The translations under genes were made by a program, and so were the position numbers. A DNA stretch of 64,000 nt from Methylosinus sp. C49 (lineage in GTDB: Bacteria; Pseudomonadota; Alphaproteobacteria; Rhizobiales; Beijerinckiaceae). The stretch is taken from positions 744,001 to 808,000 of the forward strand of contig NZ_AP022332.1 of NCBI RefSeq assembly GCF_009936375.1. The letters are read 5' to 3'. The notes below the pieces were generated by a model that did not search any database, had not been told where the DNA came from, and saw only the letters and a program-made list of their open reading frames with translations. Position 1 is the first letter of the stretch. The number at the start of each line of letters is the position of its first letter. Positions 16,849 through 25,799 of this stretch are shown piece by piece.

Positions 16849-17727
16849 TCAGGCGGGCGCGGCGGTCAGCAGAGCGTCCAGGGTCGCGCATTCCGCCGCG
16901 GTCAGGGAAAAATCGAATATCGCCAGATCGTCGCGCATATGCTCCTGCGACGACGTGCCGGTGAGGCACAGAACGCCTTGCTGCGTCAGGAAGCGGAAGA
17001 AAATCTGCGCCCGGCCGCGCCCATATTTTTCGGCGAGAGCGACGAGCTCCGGCTTTTCCAGCGTTTCGGGATTGGCGGTGAGCGTCCAAAAGCTCTGGTA
17101 GAAAATTTTATGCTTTGCGCAGAAAGCGCGAATCTCGCGGTCATATCCGGTCTTGGCGTAGAAGCGGTTCTGGATCACGGCCGGCTTCACCCGCGCCTTC
17201 TTCCACAACATCTTCAGCCGTGACAGCTCGTAGCAATTGCTGACGCCCAATTGGCGCACGCCGCCCTGCGCCACCAGGCTCTCCATCGCGCGCCAGGCCT
17301 CGAGAGTGTCCTTGTCCTCCGGGTAGGGGGAGTGCAGCACCAATCCGTCGAGGCGATCCGTGCGCAGATTGCGCAGCGAGACCTCGAAGGATTGCCGCAC
17401 CTGCTCGCCTATGGCCGTCTCGGCGTCATAGGGGATGTTCTCCGGGTCCTGCCCACCGAAGGGCGTGAATTTGGTCTGCAGATAAATATCCGCGCGGTCG
17501 AGCCCGGCGCCGAGCGCCGCCGCCAGACCTTCGCCGACGCCCGGCTCGTTGTAATGCTTGGGCTGGCAGGCGGTGTCGATCCCGCGAAAGCCGGCCCGCA
17601 GCGCCTCTTCCACCAGAGCGGCGGTGCGCTCCTTCTTCCAGGCCGTGCCATAGATGATGCGGGGCATAAAAACCCCGGAGGCGGAGACGATCCGGCCAGG
17701 ATCCTCGCCGCGCGGCTCGGCGCTCAT
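16849..17727 (-). CDS. aldo/keto reductase
   Basis: This 292-residue NADPH-dependent oxidoreductase has a TIM-barrel fold. The catalytic tetrad is visible: Asp in GFRGIDTA, Tyr in PKHYNEPGVG, Lys in YLQTKFTPFGG, and His in LVLHSPYP. The cofactor site GVSNCYEL is present. The substrate is unknown. GAGGAAG precedes ATG 17727. It begins 18 bp after the FIST gene stop and is probably cotranscribed with it. Confidence 0.9.
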   Translation of the reverse strand: MSAEPRGEDPGRIVSASGVFMPRIIYGTAWKKERTAALVEEALRAGFRGIDTACQPKHYNEPGVGEGLAAALGAGLDRADIYLQTKFTPFGGQDPENIPYDAETAIGEQVRQSFEVSLRNLRTDRLDGLVLHSPYPEDKDTLEAWRAMESLVAQGGVRQLGVSNCYELSRLKMLWKKARVKPAVIQNRFYAKTGYDREIRAFCAKHKIFYQSFWTLTANPETLEKPELVALAEKYGRGRAQIFFRFLTQQGVLCLTGTSSQEHMRDDLAIFDFSLTAAECATLDALLTAAPA

Positions 17728-17745
17728 TTTGGGGCTTCCTCTTTC

Positions 17746-18897
17746 TCAGGCTCCGGCGAAAACCGTCAGCACGCCAGTATAGCCGTAGAGATGATGGCGG
17801 GCGATCTCGCCGCCGGCGAAAAAGCCGATCAAGGGCGTCTCGCCTCCCAGCGCCTCGTGAACCATGCGGAATTCGGCGTTGGGCTCGCCGAAATGCGGGC
17901 CGCCGCGCCCCGAGCAGCTGATATAGAGCGCGCCTCTCATGCCGCCGGCGGCCTCCGCCTGGGCGCGCACCTCCGCCACGATGCGGAGGAGATCATGCTT
18001 GGCCGCCTCGGCGTTGCGCTTGCAAAAGGCGAGCCGCATGCCGTCCTTTATCTGCTCGGCGATCATCAGCAGCCCGCCCTTGCGGCCGACGCCGACAATG
18101 TGCCGCACTTCCGTGTTCGTGCCGAACTGGCCGGGCTTGGCGGAGACATCCTCGCCAGTGGCGACCAGCCCGGCCAAGGTCTGCGCCAGCTCGAGCCGCA
18201 GTTCGGCGTCGTCTATGTCGAGCGTATGCCCCATATCCTCGAGCACGCAGTCGAGGGCGCGCTTCTCGTCCAGGGTCACGAGGTAATTGCCCTGCGCGCG
18301 CGTGACCGTGCGCCGCGGCCCTATGGGCTGGCAGCCTTGGGTGACGCGCGAGAACACGGTCGCTTGCGGCCCGAAGGCGACGCCGGTGAAGCCGCCCGCC
18401 AAAACCTCGTCCGCGATGCACAGCGCCTTGTTGCGCGCCGAGGAGAGGCCGCCGAACTGATAGCCGGTGGTGAGCTTGGCGCTCGCGGCTTCCAGCTTGG
18501 CTTGCAGATCGGGCGTGCCGCCGCTGGCGTGGACCAGCGCGGTGAAGGGCTCGAAGCCCTTGGGCGTCCCGTCCAGCCCCTCGAGCGAGGAAAACAGCGC
18601 AAAAGCGTCGGCGGGAAGATCGGCCAGCATGATCGCGAGGCCCGGCGCGTCGAAATACTCCACCGCCTCGGCGCCGACGCCGACCCCGACCGTTCCGACG
18701 AAATGGACGCCGGGCAGGCGCGCGCGCAGCGCCGACAATATGTCGCTCGCCGCCTGGGTGAAATAGTCGGTGAGATAGCACCAGCCGAGATTGGGCGCGG
18801 GCGCGTCGGCCCGTTGCCGCTCGATCTGCTCGAGGCAGGAGGCCAAGGCGCTCTTCCAGTCGGCGTCGCCGGAATGGGCGTAAATGAACTTGCTCAT
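17746..18897 (-). CDS. FIST domain sensor protein (FIST_N and FIST_C)
   Basis: This 383-residue soluble protein covers an N-terminal FIST domain (about 25-225; LGWCYLTDYFT, FVGTVGVGVGAEAVEYF) and a C-terminal FIST domain (about 230-370; ALYISCSGRG, PLIGFFAGGEIA). FIST domains bind small ligands, possibly amino acids, and usually sense signals. The start at 18897 (MSKFIYAHSG) is chosen because GGGGGAAGAG lies just upstream. The gene is followed by the aldo/keto reductase and lies next to a Crp-type regulator. No output domain is fused to it. Confidence 0.88.
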   Translation of the reverse strand: MSKFIYAHSGDADWKSALASCLEQIERQRADAPAPNLGWCYLTDYFTQAASDILSALRARLPGVHFVGTVGVGVGAEAVEYFDAPGLAIMLADLPADAFALFSSLEGLDGTPKGFEPFTALVHASGGTPDLQAKLEAASAKLTTGYQFGGLSSARNKALCIADEVLAGGFTGVAFGPQATVFSRVTQGCQPIGPRRTVTRAQGNYLVTLDEKRALDCVLEDMGHTLDIDDAELRLELAQTLAGLVATGEDVSAKPGQFGTNTEVRHIVGVGRKGGLLMIAEQIKDGMRLAFCKRNAEAAKHDLLRIVAEVRAQAEAAGGMRGALYISCSGRGGPHFGEPNAEFRMVHEALGGETPLIGFFAGGEIARHHLYGYTGVLTVFAGA

Positions 18898-18955
18898 GGT
18901 CTCTTCCCCCGCGTCCATGCGCGGGTAGCAACGACCGTGCCGCGGGAGAGATTCG

Positions 18956-19645
18956 CTACCGCGCCGCCTCGACGGAGGCGGAGAGCTCGGCGAGATCGAG
19001 CAGCACGAAGGCGCCGCGGCGGCGCTCGAGCAGTCCCGCCCGCTCCAGACGGTTCAGCTCGCGCGTGACCGCCTCGCGATGCGTGCTGACGCGGGCGGCG
19101 ATCTCCGCATGAGTGGGAACGGGCGAGATCACGCCGCGATTTTCGCCGCCGCCGTCGCTGCGCGCCAGCCGCAGCAATTCTGCGTGAATGCGTCCGCGCA
19201 CGTCGAGATTGGTGAACTCGTTCACCCGTGTGGTGAGGCGGCGCACCTCGCCGGTCAGCGTCGCGAGCACTTCATCGCAGACATTGGGATAATGATGAAT
19301 CACCTCGCGGAAGATCGCCGGGCTCATGCGCGCGATCACCGTGTCGGTTATCGCATGGATCGCCGCCGAGCGCGGCTTGCCGTCGAGCGCCGAGAGCTCG
19401 CCGAAAAACTCGCCCTCCTTGATGACGCGCAGCATCAGATCCTTGCCGGCGACGCTCTGGATCGACACGCGCACATCGCCATAGGCGACGAAATAAATAT
19501 CCGCGCTGTCGTCCTTATAATTGAGGATGCATTCCTTTTCCTGGGCGCGGCGCCACACGCATCGCGCGTCGAGCAGCGCGATCTCCTCCTTGGAAAGCGA
19601 GCGAAACAAACTAACGCGTGCAAGCGTCTGGCTTTTTCGTATCAT
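18956..19645 (-). CDS. Crp/Fnr family transcriptional regulator
   Basis: This 229-residue protein has a cNMP-binding beta-barrel (about 15-125; VIKEGEFFGELSALDGKPRS, containing the FGE-L-x(3-4)-R-S pattern of the cAMP pocket), a long dimerisation helix, and a C-terminal winged helix-turn-helix (HAEIAARVSTHREAVTRELN). It lacks the N-terminal cysteines of Fnr, so it is more likely a cyclic-nucleotide-responsive Crp type. It is divergent from an adenylate cyclase with only 49 bp between the start codons, which suggests shared regulation. Confidence 0.9.
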   Translation of the reverse strand: MIRKSQTLARVSLFRSLSKEEIALLDARCVWRRAQEKECILNYKDDSADIYFVAYGDVRVSIQSVAGKDLMLRVIKEGEFFGELSALDGKPRSAAIHAITDTVIARMSPAIFREVIHHYPNVCDEVLATLTGEVRRLTTRVNEFTNLDVRGRIHAELLRLARSDGGGENRGVISPVPTHAEIAARVSTHREAVTRELNRLERAGLLERRRGAFVLLDLAELSASVEAAR

Positions 19646-19694
19646 GCCCCACGTTCCAAAAATTTCGTCTTGTCAGCGTTTCAAAGGATGGTCC

Positions 19695-21410
19695 ATGTCG
19701 CTTTGGAGTGTCAACTTCGATTTGGAGCGCCGCACGCGCCTCGCCACGGGGCTCACGCTCTTCGCTTATGCGGCGTGTCATTTCGTCTCTCACGCGACAG
19801 GCCTGCTCTTTCTCGACAATCTCCAGGGCATCGGCCATGGCGTCATTCTCGCGCCCTGGCGCAGCAGCTTCGGCGTCGCTCTTCTGCTATTCTGCTTCAC
19901 CTTTCACATGTCGCTCGGCCTTTTCGCGCTCTATCGCCGGCGGCATTTGCGCATGCCGGCGATAGAGGCCTGGCAGCTCGGCCTCGGCCTCACCATTCCG
20001 CTGCTGCTCGCGCCGCATGTCACCGACACGCGCGTCGCCGTGCTCGCCTTCGGCTTGGAGGATTCCTATTTTCGCATTCTCTATCATTTCTGGATCAGCG
20101 ATCCGACCTTCGGCCTGCCGCGGCAATTTCTGCTCATGGTCCTCATCTGGTCGCATGGCTGCATCGGCATTCACATGTGGCTGCGCTATCGCGATTGGTA
20201 TCGCCGGCGCATCATTCTATTTCTTCTTCTCGCGCTCGCTCTGCCCGTTCTCGCCATAGCGGGCCTGCTCAACTCGGGCTGGGAGCTGATTCTGCGCGCC
20301 TATATGGACGAGGCCGTGATCGAGGCGCATGGCCCGCCGGCGAAAGGAACGCCGCATGCGCATGTGCCGGCGATGCTCGCTTCGATCATTCTCTGTCTGC
20401 AGATTTCCTATCTCGCGCTGCTCGCAGCCGTGCTGCTGCTGCGCGCCTTGCGCAACACGCGCGAGCGCATGTTCGACACGGTGCGCATAGACTATCGCGA
20501 CGGCCGCAGCATTCGCGCGCCTTTCGGCTTTTCCGTGCTCGAGGCCAGCCGTTTCAAAGGCATTCCGCACGCATCCGTCTGCGGCGGACGCGCGCGCTGC
20601 TCCACCTGCCGCTTTCGCGTGCTCTATGGCGCGTCGGAGCTGCCGCCGCCCGGCCCGGCGGAGCGCGCCGCTTTGGCGCAGATCGGCGCGCCGGAGGGCG
20701 TGCGCCTCGCCTGCCAGACGCGGCCGCGCTGCGATATCGGCGTCTATCCCATGCTGCCCGCGGACAGCCCGCTCGACGGACTCTGCGTTCTCCTCGACCA
20801 GGGCCGCGAGCTCTTCGTGACGGCCATGTTCGTCGATCTGCGCGACTCGACGAAGCTCGCCGCCAACCGCCTGCCCTATGACGCGATCTATATCGTCGAC
20901 TCCTACATTCGCGCGACCACCAATGCGATTTTGGCGGAGGGCGGCCATGTGACCAGCGTCGCCGGCGATGGCGTCATGAGCCTGTTTCGGCTGGACGGCG
21001 ACGCCGACGAGGGCGCGCGCGCGGCGCTGCGCGCGGCAAGCGGCGTCTGGCGCGCCATTCGTCGCGTCAGCCGCGATTTCGCGCAAGATCTCGAGGCGCC
21101 GCTCGCCTTCGGCGTCGGGCTGCACAGCGGACTCGCCATCGTCGGCGCCGTCGGTCCGACGGATCGGCAGTCGCTGCAATTTCTCGGCGACACCGGCAAT
21201 ATCGCCGCGCGGCTCGAATCGCTGACGAAAGAGATGGATTGCGTCGCGCTCGTCTCGTCGCAGACTTGCGACGCCGCGGGACTGCGGCCGCCGCACGCCG
21301 TCGTCGAGGCGCCGATCCGCGGCCGCGACGCCGCGCTCCCCGCCTTTCCGTTCAAGAAGCTCGGCGATTTCGAGCGCTGGGTCGCCAGTGGCGAGCGAAC
21401 GGCGGTGTGA
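19695..21410 (+). CDS. cyaC: redox-sensing class III adenylate cyclase, CyaC type (six-TM heme anchor, 2Fe-2S, cyclase)
   Basis: This 571-residue three-part protein makes cAMP. Residues 15-250 form about six membrane helices with His29, His33, His71, His154 and His160 as candidate heme ligands, as in the diheme anchor of succinate:quinone oxidoreductases. A plant-type 2Fe-2S domain follows, with Cys296, Cys302, Cys305 and Cys340 in the C-x5-C-x2-C-xn-C pattern. The class III cyclase domain (about 375-535) has metal ligands Asp381 (FVDLRDST) and Asp425 (AGDGVMSLF) and the GDTGNIAARLE motif. This matches Sinorhizobium CyaC, whose activity follows the quinone redox state. The start at 19695 follows AAGGATGG. 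Confidence 0.9.
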   Translation: MSLWSVNFDLERRTRLATGLTLFAYAACHFVSHATGLLFLDNLQGIGHGVILAPWRSSFGVALLLFCFTFHMSLGLFALYRRRHLRMPAIEAWQLGLGLTIPLLLAPHVTDTRVAVLAFGLEDSYFRILYHFWISDPTFGLPRQFLLMVLIWSHGCIGIHMWLRYRDWYRRRIILFLLLALALPVLAIAGLLNSGWELILRAYMDEAVIEAHGPPAKGTPHAHVPAMLASIILCLQISYLALLAAVLLLRALRNTRERMFDTVRIDYRDGRSIRAPFGFSVLEASRFKGIPHASVCGGRARCSTCRFRVLYGASELPPPGPAERAALAQIGAPEGVRLACQTRPRCDIGVYPMLPADSPLDGLCVLLDQGRELFVTAMFVDLRDSTKLAANRLPYDAIYIVDSYIRATTNAILAEGGHVTSVAGDGVMSLFRLDGDADEGARAALRAASGVWRAIRRVSRDFAQDLEAPLAFGVGLHSGLAIVGAVGPTDRQSLQFLGDTGNIAARLESLTKEMDCVALVSSQTCDAAGLRPPHAVVEAPIRGRDAALPAFPFKKLGDFERWVASGERTAV

Positions 21411-21500
21411 GCGCGCCGGCTGGACCCGAAAATTGCATCGCCGCCGACGGCTCGTCTCGCGGAGACGATCGGAGAAGCGCAGCCGGGAGAAACGCAGCCC

Positions 21501-22775
21501 ATGACGGATATCGCTCGTTCCTGTCTCGCCTTTTTCTGCTTCCTGCTCATCGCCTACGCCGTCAGCGAGGATCGGCGCCGCATTCCCTGGCGTGTCGTGG
21601 TCGGCGGGCTGGCGCTGCAATTCGCGGCGGCGCTGGTTCTCGTGCATTTCCCGCCGGCGAAGCAGGCCGTGCTGCTCGCCAATGACGCGGCGGAGGCGCT
21701 GCAAAAGGCGACGGAGGCCGGCTCGGGCTTCGTCTTCGGCTATCTCGGCGGCGGCCCCGCGCCTTTCGAGGAGAAGACGCCGGGCGCCGGCTTCATTCTC
21801 GCCTTCAAGGCGCTGCCCATGGTGCTGACCATCTCGGCGCTGGCCTCGCTGTTCTTTTATTGGGGCGTGATGCAGCGCGTCGCCGGCGGCTTCGCCTTTC
21901 TGCTGCGGCGCTCCATGGGGCTTTCCGGCGCGCTGGCGCTGGGCGCTTCCGTTCACATCTTCGTCGGCATGATCGAGGCGCCGCTGCTGATCCGCCCCTA
22001 TCTCGCGCGCATGCAGCGCGGCGAGCTGTTCGCGCTGATGAGCTGCGGAATGGCCGGCGTCGCCGGCACGGTCATGGTGATCTACGCCGGCTTCGTCGCG
22101 CCTTTCCTGCCGGATGCGCTCGGCCATATTCTCATCGCCTCGGTGATCGCGACCCCGGCCGCCATAGCGGTCGCCGCGGTCATGTCGCCCTGGGATATCT
22201 ACAAGGACAATGCCGAAGCGCGGCTCGCCGTGGAAAATCCCCCGACCGGCACGTTCGACGCCATCGTCAAAGGCGTCTCCGACGGCGTCGGACCGCTGGT
22301 CGGCATCATCAGCATGCTGCTGACGACGATCGCGCTGGTGACGCTGGTCGATATGGCGCTCGCGCATCTGCCGCAATTGGGCGGCGAGACGCCGAGCCTG
22401 CAGCTCGCTTTCGGCTATGCCTTCCGTCCCATCGTCTGGCTGATCGGCGTGCCCTGGAGCGAGACGCCGGCCGCCGCCGCGCTGATGGCGACGAAGACTG
22501 TGGTCAATGAGTTCGTCGCCTATCGCGACATGAGCGCGCTCGGCGCGGAGGCGCTGTCGCCGCGCAGCCGGCTGATCCTCACCTATGCGCTCTGCGGCTT
22601 CGCCAATTTCGGCAGCATGGGCATACTCGTCGGCGGGCTGAATGTGATGCTGCCGGGCCGGCGCGCGGAGATCACGCGTCTCGGCCTGCGCTCCATTCTC
22701 TCCGGCACGCTCGCCACCTGCATGAGCGCCACTTGCATGAGCGCCACGGCCGCCGGACTGCTGATCGGCGGCTGA
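21501..22775 (+). CDS. NupC/CNT family concentrative nucleoside transporter
   Basis: This 424-residue inner-membrane protein with about nine to ten helices imports nucleosides with protons or sodium. GVMQRVAGGFAFLLRRSMG, then SVHIFVGMIEAPLLIRPYL, and TKTVVNEFVAY are CNT signatures. The C-terminus contains CMSAT twice in a row, encoded by a 15-bp direct duplication (about 22720-22749). CNT proteins normally carry this segment once. The duplication keeps the frame and lies in the last helix region. Confidence 0.92.
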   Translation: MTDIARSCLAFFCFLLIAYAVSEDRRRIPWRVVVGGLALQFAAALVLVHFPPAKQAVLLANDAAEALQKATEAGSGFVFGYLGGGPAPFEEKTPGAGFILAFKALPMVLTISALASLFFYWGVMQRVAGGFAFLLRRSMGLSGALALGASVHIFVGMIEAPLLIRPYLARMQRGELFALMSCGMAGVAGTVMVIYAGFVAPFLPDALGHILIASVIATPAAIAVAAVMSPWDIYKDNAEARLAVENPPTGTFDAIVKGVSDGVGPLVGIISMLLTTIALVTLVDMALAHLPQLGGETPSLQLAFGYAFRPIVWLIGVPWSETPAAAALMATKTVVNEFVAYRDMSALGAEALSPRSRLILTYALCGFANFGSMGILVGGLNVMLPGRRAEITRLGLRSILSGTLATCMSATCMSATAAGLLIGG

Positions 22776-22782
22776 AGGCCGC

Positions 22783-23055
22783 TCAGAAGCAGCCTTGCGC
22801 TTTCAGCTGCACGAGCCAGGCGCCGCAATCCGACCGGTGGCGGCGCCCGTGGGGGCCATGGCCCCACTCGTCCTCATATTCGTAGTGGCGATGACGCTCC
22901 CGCGCGCGCTCGTGGCGCACGCATTCATTGTAATTATTCTGCATCGCGAGACACAGCGGCACATTCGGCCCGGCCAGCGCCGCTCTGGGGGCGAAACCGT
23001 CGGTCAGCGAGACGATTCCGGCGAGGATGAGGGAGAGGAGAAGGATGCGCGCCAT
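22783..23055 (-). CDS. small secreted cysteine/histidine-rich protein
   Basis: This 90-residue protein has a signal peptide (residues 1-28, ending AALA) and a mature part with four cysteines (35, 45, 77, 89). A His/Arg/Glu-rich stretch lies in the middle (ARERHRHYEYEDEWGHGPHG). It is probably periplasmic, with two disulfides or metal binding. No family was recognised. It converges on nupC with a 7-bp gap. The frame is open further upstream, but the signal peptide supports this start. Confidence 0.65.
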   Translation of the reverse strand: MARILLLSLILAGIVSLTDGFAPRAALAGPNVPLCLAMQNNYNECVRHERARERHRHYEYEDEWGHGPHGRRHRSDCGAWLVQLKAQGCF

Positions 23056-23619
23056 TTTGGAAGAAACCTTTCTGTCGGTCGCAGCACTAGCAGATTCGCT
23101 CACGCTGAGACAGCGCGGCCGCCTGTCGGACGCGTGCGCCGCGGGGCGGACGCCTATTGCTTCGGCCGCTCGCCGAAGTCTGAGAAGCGTTACCTTACGA
23201 CCGCGTCTTTCGGGAAAAATTCCCGCGTTGAACGCGCCCTCTCTCGCCCTTTGCAATTCAAAAATGGTCGCGGATACAGAACACAAACAGACTGCATTCG
23301 CTGAGCGAGCATTTCGATGGCGACGCGAGGCCTCTATATATCGAAAAGCGCTTCCATGCGCCGATATTCGGGAAAAATGCCCAACCCTATCGCATAGGCG
23401 GTCATTCTTTCCCGACTGGCAAGCTTTCAGCGATCGTGCGGCGCCGATTCGCGTGATGTCACGTTCTCGTGCTCGAGAAAAAGTATGATATTTGCATATT
23501 GGTAACGCGCTATTCGATGAGTTTGCAGACGCTCGGGGCTCGCGCCCCCGGGGCGCATCGAGACGCGGCGGGTCCGCCGGCGAGACCGCAAAAAGCAGAT
23601 GAGGGCGACGAGACAGCCG
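23056..23619. other. AT-richer gene-free stretch upstream of the response regulator
   Basis: This 564-bp region lacks a convincing gene. Open frames in it have poor codon choice. It is lower in G+C than its flanks, especially 23200-23520. A short palindrome CGTGA-TG-TCACG lies at 23452-23463, and an AT-rich patch with TATGATATTTGCATATTGG lies around 23485. The promoters of the small secreted protein (minus) and the response regulator (plus) must be here. Confidence 0.4.
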
Positions 23620-24297
23620 ATGCGTGTGTTGATCGTCGAAGATCAGGCGGAGATCGCCGCTCTGCTGGCGGAAAAGCTCGCTCATTCCGGCTTTGTCGCG
23701 GATATCGTCGGCGCCATCGCCGAGGCCCGCGCGGCGATCGAGGCGGTCGAGTATGGCGTGATGCTGCTGGATCGGCGGTTGCCGGACGGCGATGGCGTCG
23801 CCATCATCCGCTCGGCGCGCGAGACTCGGCCGAACATTCGCGTGCTGATCGTTTCCGCAATGCGCGACATAGCCGAGATCGTCGACGGGCTCGACGCGGG
23901 GGCCGATGATTATCTCACCAAGCCTTTCGATCCTGCGGAGCTGACGGCGCGTATTCGCGCCATTCTGCGCCGGCCTGGACCACAGTCGGCGCCCTTCGCG
24001 CAGGTCGGAGCGCTCAGCTTCGAGCTCGACGAGCAGAGGGGCTTTATCAATGGCCGGCAGTTTCTGGCGCCCAAGCTGGAGCTCGTCCTGCTCGGCGCGC
24101 TGATGCGCCGCGCCGGTCTCGCGGTGACGCGCGCCGATCTTCTCGAGGAGATTTACGGCGCGCAGGGCGCCGATCAGGTCGACGCGCTGAAGATGCTGAT
24201 CCACCGCCTGCGTCAGCGCCTGAAAAACCATGGCGCGCGCGCCGATATCCATGCTGCGCGCGGCATAGGCTATCTCATTCGGAGCGCCGAGGAGTGA
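23620..24297 (+). CDS. OmpR-family response regulator
   Basis: This 225-residue regulator has a receiver domain (1-115) with the acidic pocket Glu7/Asp8, phospho-acceptor Asp51 (MLLDRRLPDG), Ser79 and Lys101 (YLTKPFDPAEL). The C-terminal winged-helix DNA-binding domain (about 130-223) carries the DALKMLIHRLRQRL recognition region. The start MRVLIVEDQ at 23620 is chosen for its fit to the receiver domain; an in-frame ATG seven codons upstream is possible. A sensor kinase gene follows 187 bp downstream. Confidence 0.93.
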   Translation: MRVLIVEDQAEIAALLAEKLAHSGFVADIVGAIAEARAAIEAVEYGVMLLDRRLPDGDGVAIIRSARETRPNIRVLIVSAMRDIAEIVDGLDAGADDYLTKPFDPAELTARIRAILRRPGPQSAPFAQVGALSFELDEQRGFINGRQFLAPKLELVLLGALMRRAGLAVTRADLLEEIYGAQGADQVDALKMLIHRLRQRLKNHGARADIHAARGIGYLIRSAEE

Positions 24298-24484
24298 AGA
24301 TCATGCGAGCGCCGTCGGCGCAGCTCGTCGTCTGCCGGTTCCTGCGCGCGCTCGCCCGTCTCGCGTCTTTGCATCGCGTCGCCAGTGTGTCGTGCGGCGA
24401 TCGGATGGATTGCCAAAATAAATCTTCTGGGCCAGTCTTGCGCCCGTCGCATTCGGTAATTGTTGGAAATTGCTTGTGCCGAGC

Positions 24485-25765
24485 ATGAGATTTTCTCGGG
24501 AGGCGGCAGGCGCGCCGCGACGAACGGGCGCAACTCACGCCGCCGGGCGTCGCGCCCTTTGGAATTTTATTGCTCGGCGCCGAGAGCTCGCCGTGGCGCT
24601 GGCGGCGCTGGCGGCGCTGGCGGCGCTGGCGGTCTTCGGCTCGGCGGAGCTGCTCGACCCGGGGTCCTTCGATCTCGCCGGGCGATTCACGGTTCTCGTC
24701 GGCGATTTCGCCGCCGTGCTGGCGGTGGCCGCCGCTGTAGCGGCGCTCGCCTTGCTCGGCCGTCTTCGCTTGCGCTCCGAGAGGGACGCGGGCGACGCTT
24801 GCGCGCGCGCGCTATGGGAGAATGGGCCGGTCGCCGCTTTCTGCTGGGAGGAGAACGGCGAGGTGACGGACGGCAATGACGCGTTTCTCCGCGTGACCGG
24901 CTATGCGCGCGCCGATCTCGCCGCCCGCCGCATCGATTGGCGGGTCGCCACCCGGCTCCCGTCGCCGGCCGAGACCGGCGTGGAAACGGATTTCGTGCGC
25001 AAGGACGGCGCGCGCGTGCGGCTGCGGCTCCGTTTTGTCGCGCTCGACTCGCAAGGCGCGCGCGGCGTGGCTTTCGCGCAGGAGGCGGCGGAAACGCAGG
25101 AGCTGCGCCGGCAGGCGGAGCGGCTGAGGGCGTTGGAGCTGAGGGCCGTCGGCTTCGCGCATGACATCAATCAGCCGCTGACCGCGGCTGCGGCCTATCT
25201 GCAGGCGGCGCGCCGTCACGCGACGCTCGGCCCCGCGCGATCGGAGGATCAACTCGCGGCCATGGACCGCGCCGGCGCGCAATTATATCGCGCCGCGCGG
25301 CTCGTCGGCGACTGGCGCGAGCTGTTCGTTCACGAATCGTGCGCGCCGACGGAGGTCTCGTTGCATGCGCTGATCGGCGAGACGTGGGAGACCCTGCGCC
25401 GCGATCTCGGCGAGACCGTCGACGCCGAGCTGCGTCTGCGCGCCGCGCGCGATCTCGTGATCGGCGATCGAACGCAGATCGAGCAGGAGTTGGCCGATCT
25501 CTTTCGCGTGGCCGCGCGGGCGGCGATCGCCTCGTCGCACCGATTGATCGTCGCCACATCGGAGCGCGGCGACCAGATCATCATCGATATCCACGACGCT
25601 CGCGTTGCGCCGCTCGCGCCGCGTCCCGATCCATGCGCCGTGGCGCCGGCGGGCTCGCGCGCGCTCGTCCAGGCCGATGGGGCGGGATTCGCGCTGTCGG
25701 ACGCGGATGTGGGCGGCTCCGCTTTTCGGCTCGCTCTGCCCCTGACCGACCGAGCCTGTGGATAA
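24485..25765 (+). CDS. PAS/histidine-kinase-like protein with degenerate ATPase domain
   Basis: This 426-residue protein has two membrane segments (about 35-55 and 68-92), the first encoded by a nine-base tandem repeat giving Ala-Leu-Ala. A PAS domain spans about 105-200 (GPVAAFCWEENGEVTDGNDA). A dimerisation/phosphoacceptor helix carries VGFAHDINQPLTAAAAYLQ (His226). The C-terminal part corresponds to the ATPase domain, but the N-box Asn is replaced (RVAARA at 341-346) and the G1 motif reads IHDARVAPL instead of D-x-G-x-G. It may be a phosphotransfer or phosphatase partner of the preceding regulator rather than a kinase. Confidence 0.8.
   Translation: MRFSREAAGAPRRTGATHAAGRRALWNFIARRRELAVALAALAALAALAVFGSAELLDPGSFDLAGRFTVLVGDFAAVLAVAAAVAALALLGRLRLRSERDAGDACARALWENGPVAAFCWEENGEVTDGNDAFLRVTGYARADLAARRIDWRVATRLPSPAETGVETDFVRKDGARVRLRLRFVALDSQGARGVAFAQEAAETQELRRQAERLRALELRAVGFAHDINQPLTAAAAYLQAARRHATLGPARSEDQLAAMDRAGAQLYRAARLVGDWRELFVHESCAPTEVSLHALIGETWETLRRDLGETVDAELRLRAARDLVIGDRTQIEQELADLFRVAARAAIASSHRLIVATSERGDQIIIDIHDARVAPLAPRPDPCAVAPAGSRALVQADGAGFALSDADVGGSAFRLALPLTDRACG
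24596..24631. repeat. nine-base tandem repeat inside the kinase-like gene
   Basis: The unit GCGCTGGCG is repeated about four times and encodes Ala-Leu-Ala repeats in the first membrane helix. Gain or loss of units would keep the frame and change helix length. Confidence 0.6.
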
Positions 25766-25799
25766 TGGGGGCAGCCCGCCGTAGCCGCTCGCCTGTCAT

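Noticed and set aside
23452-23463. CGTGA-TG-TCACG palindrome as a Crp site
   Set aside because: The half-site spacing is 2 bp rather than the 6 bp of a Crp/Fnr box, so it does not fit the neighbouring Crp-type regulator.
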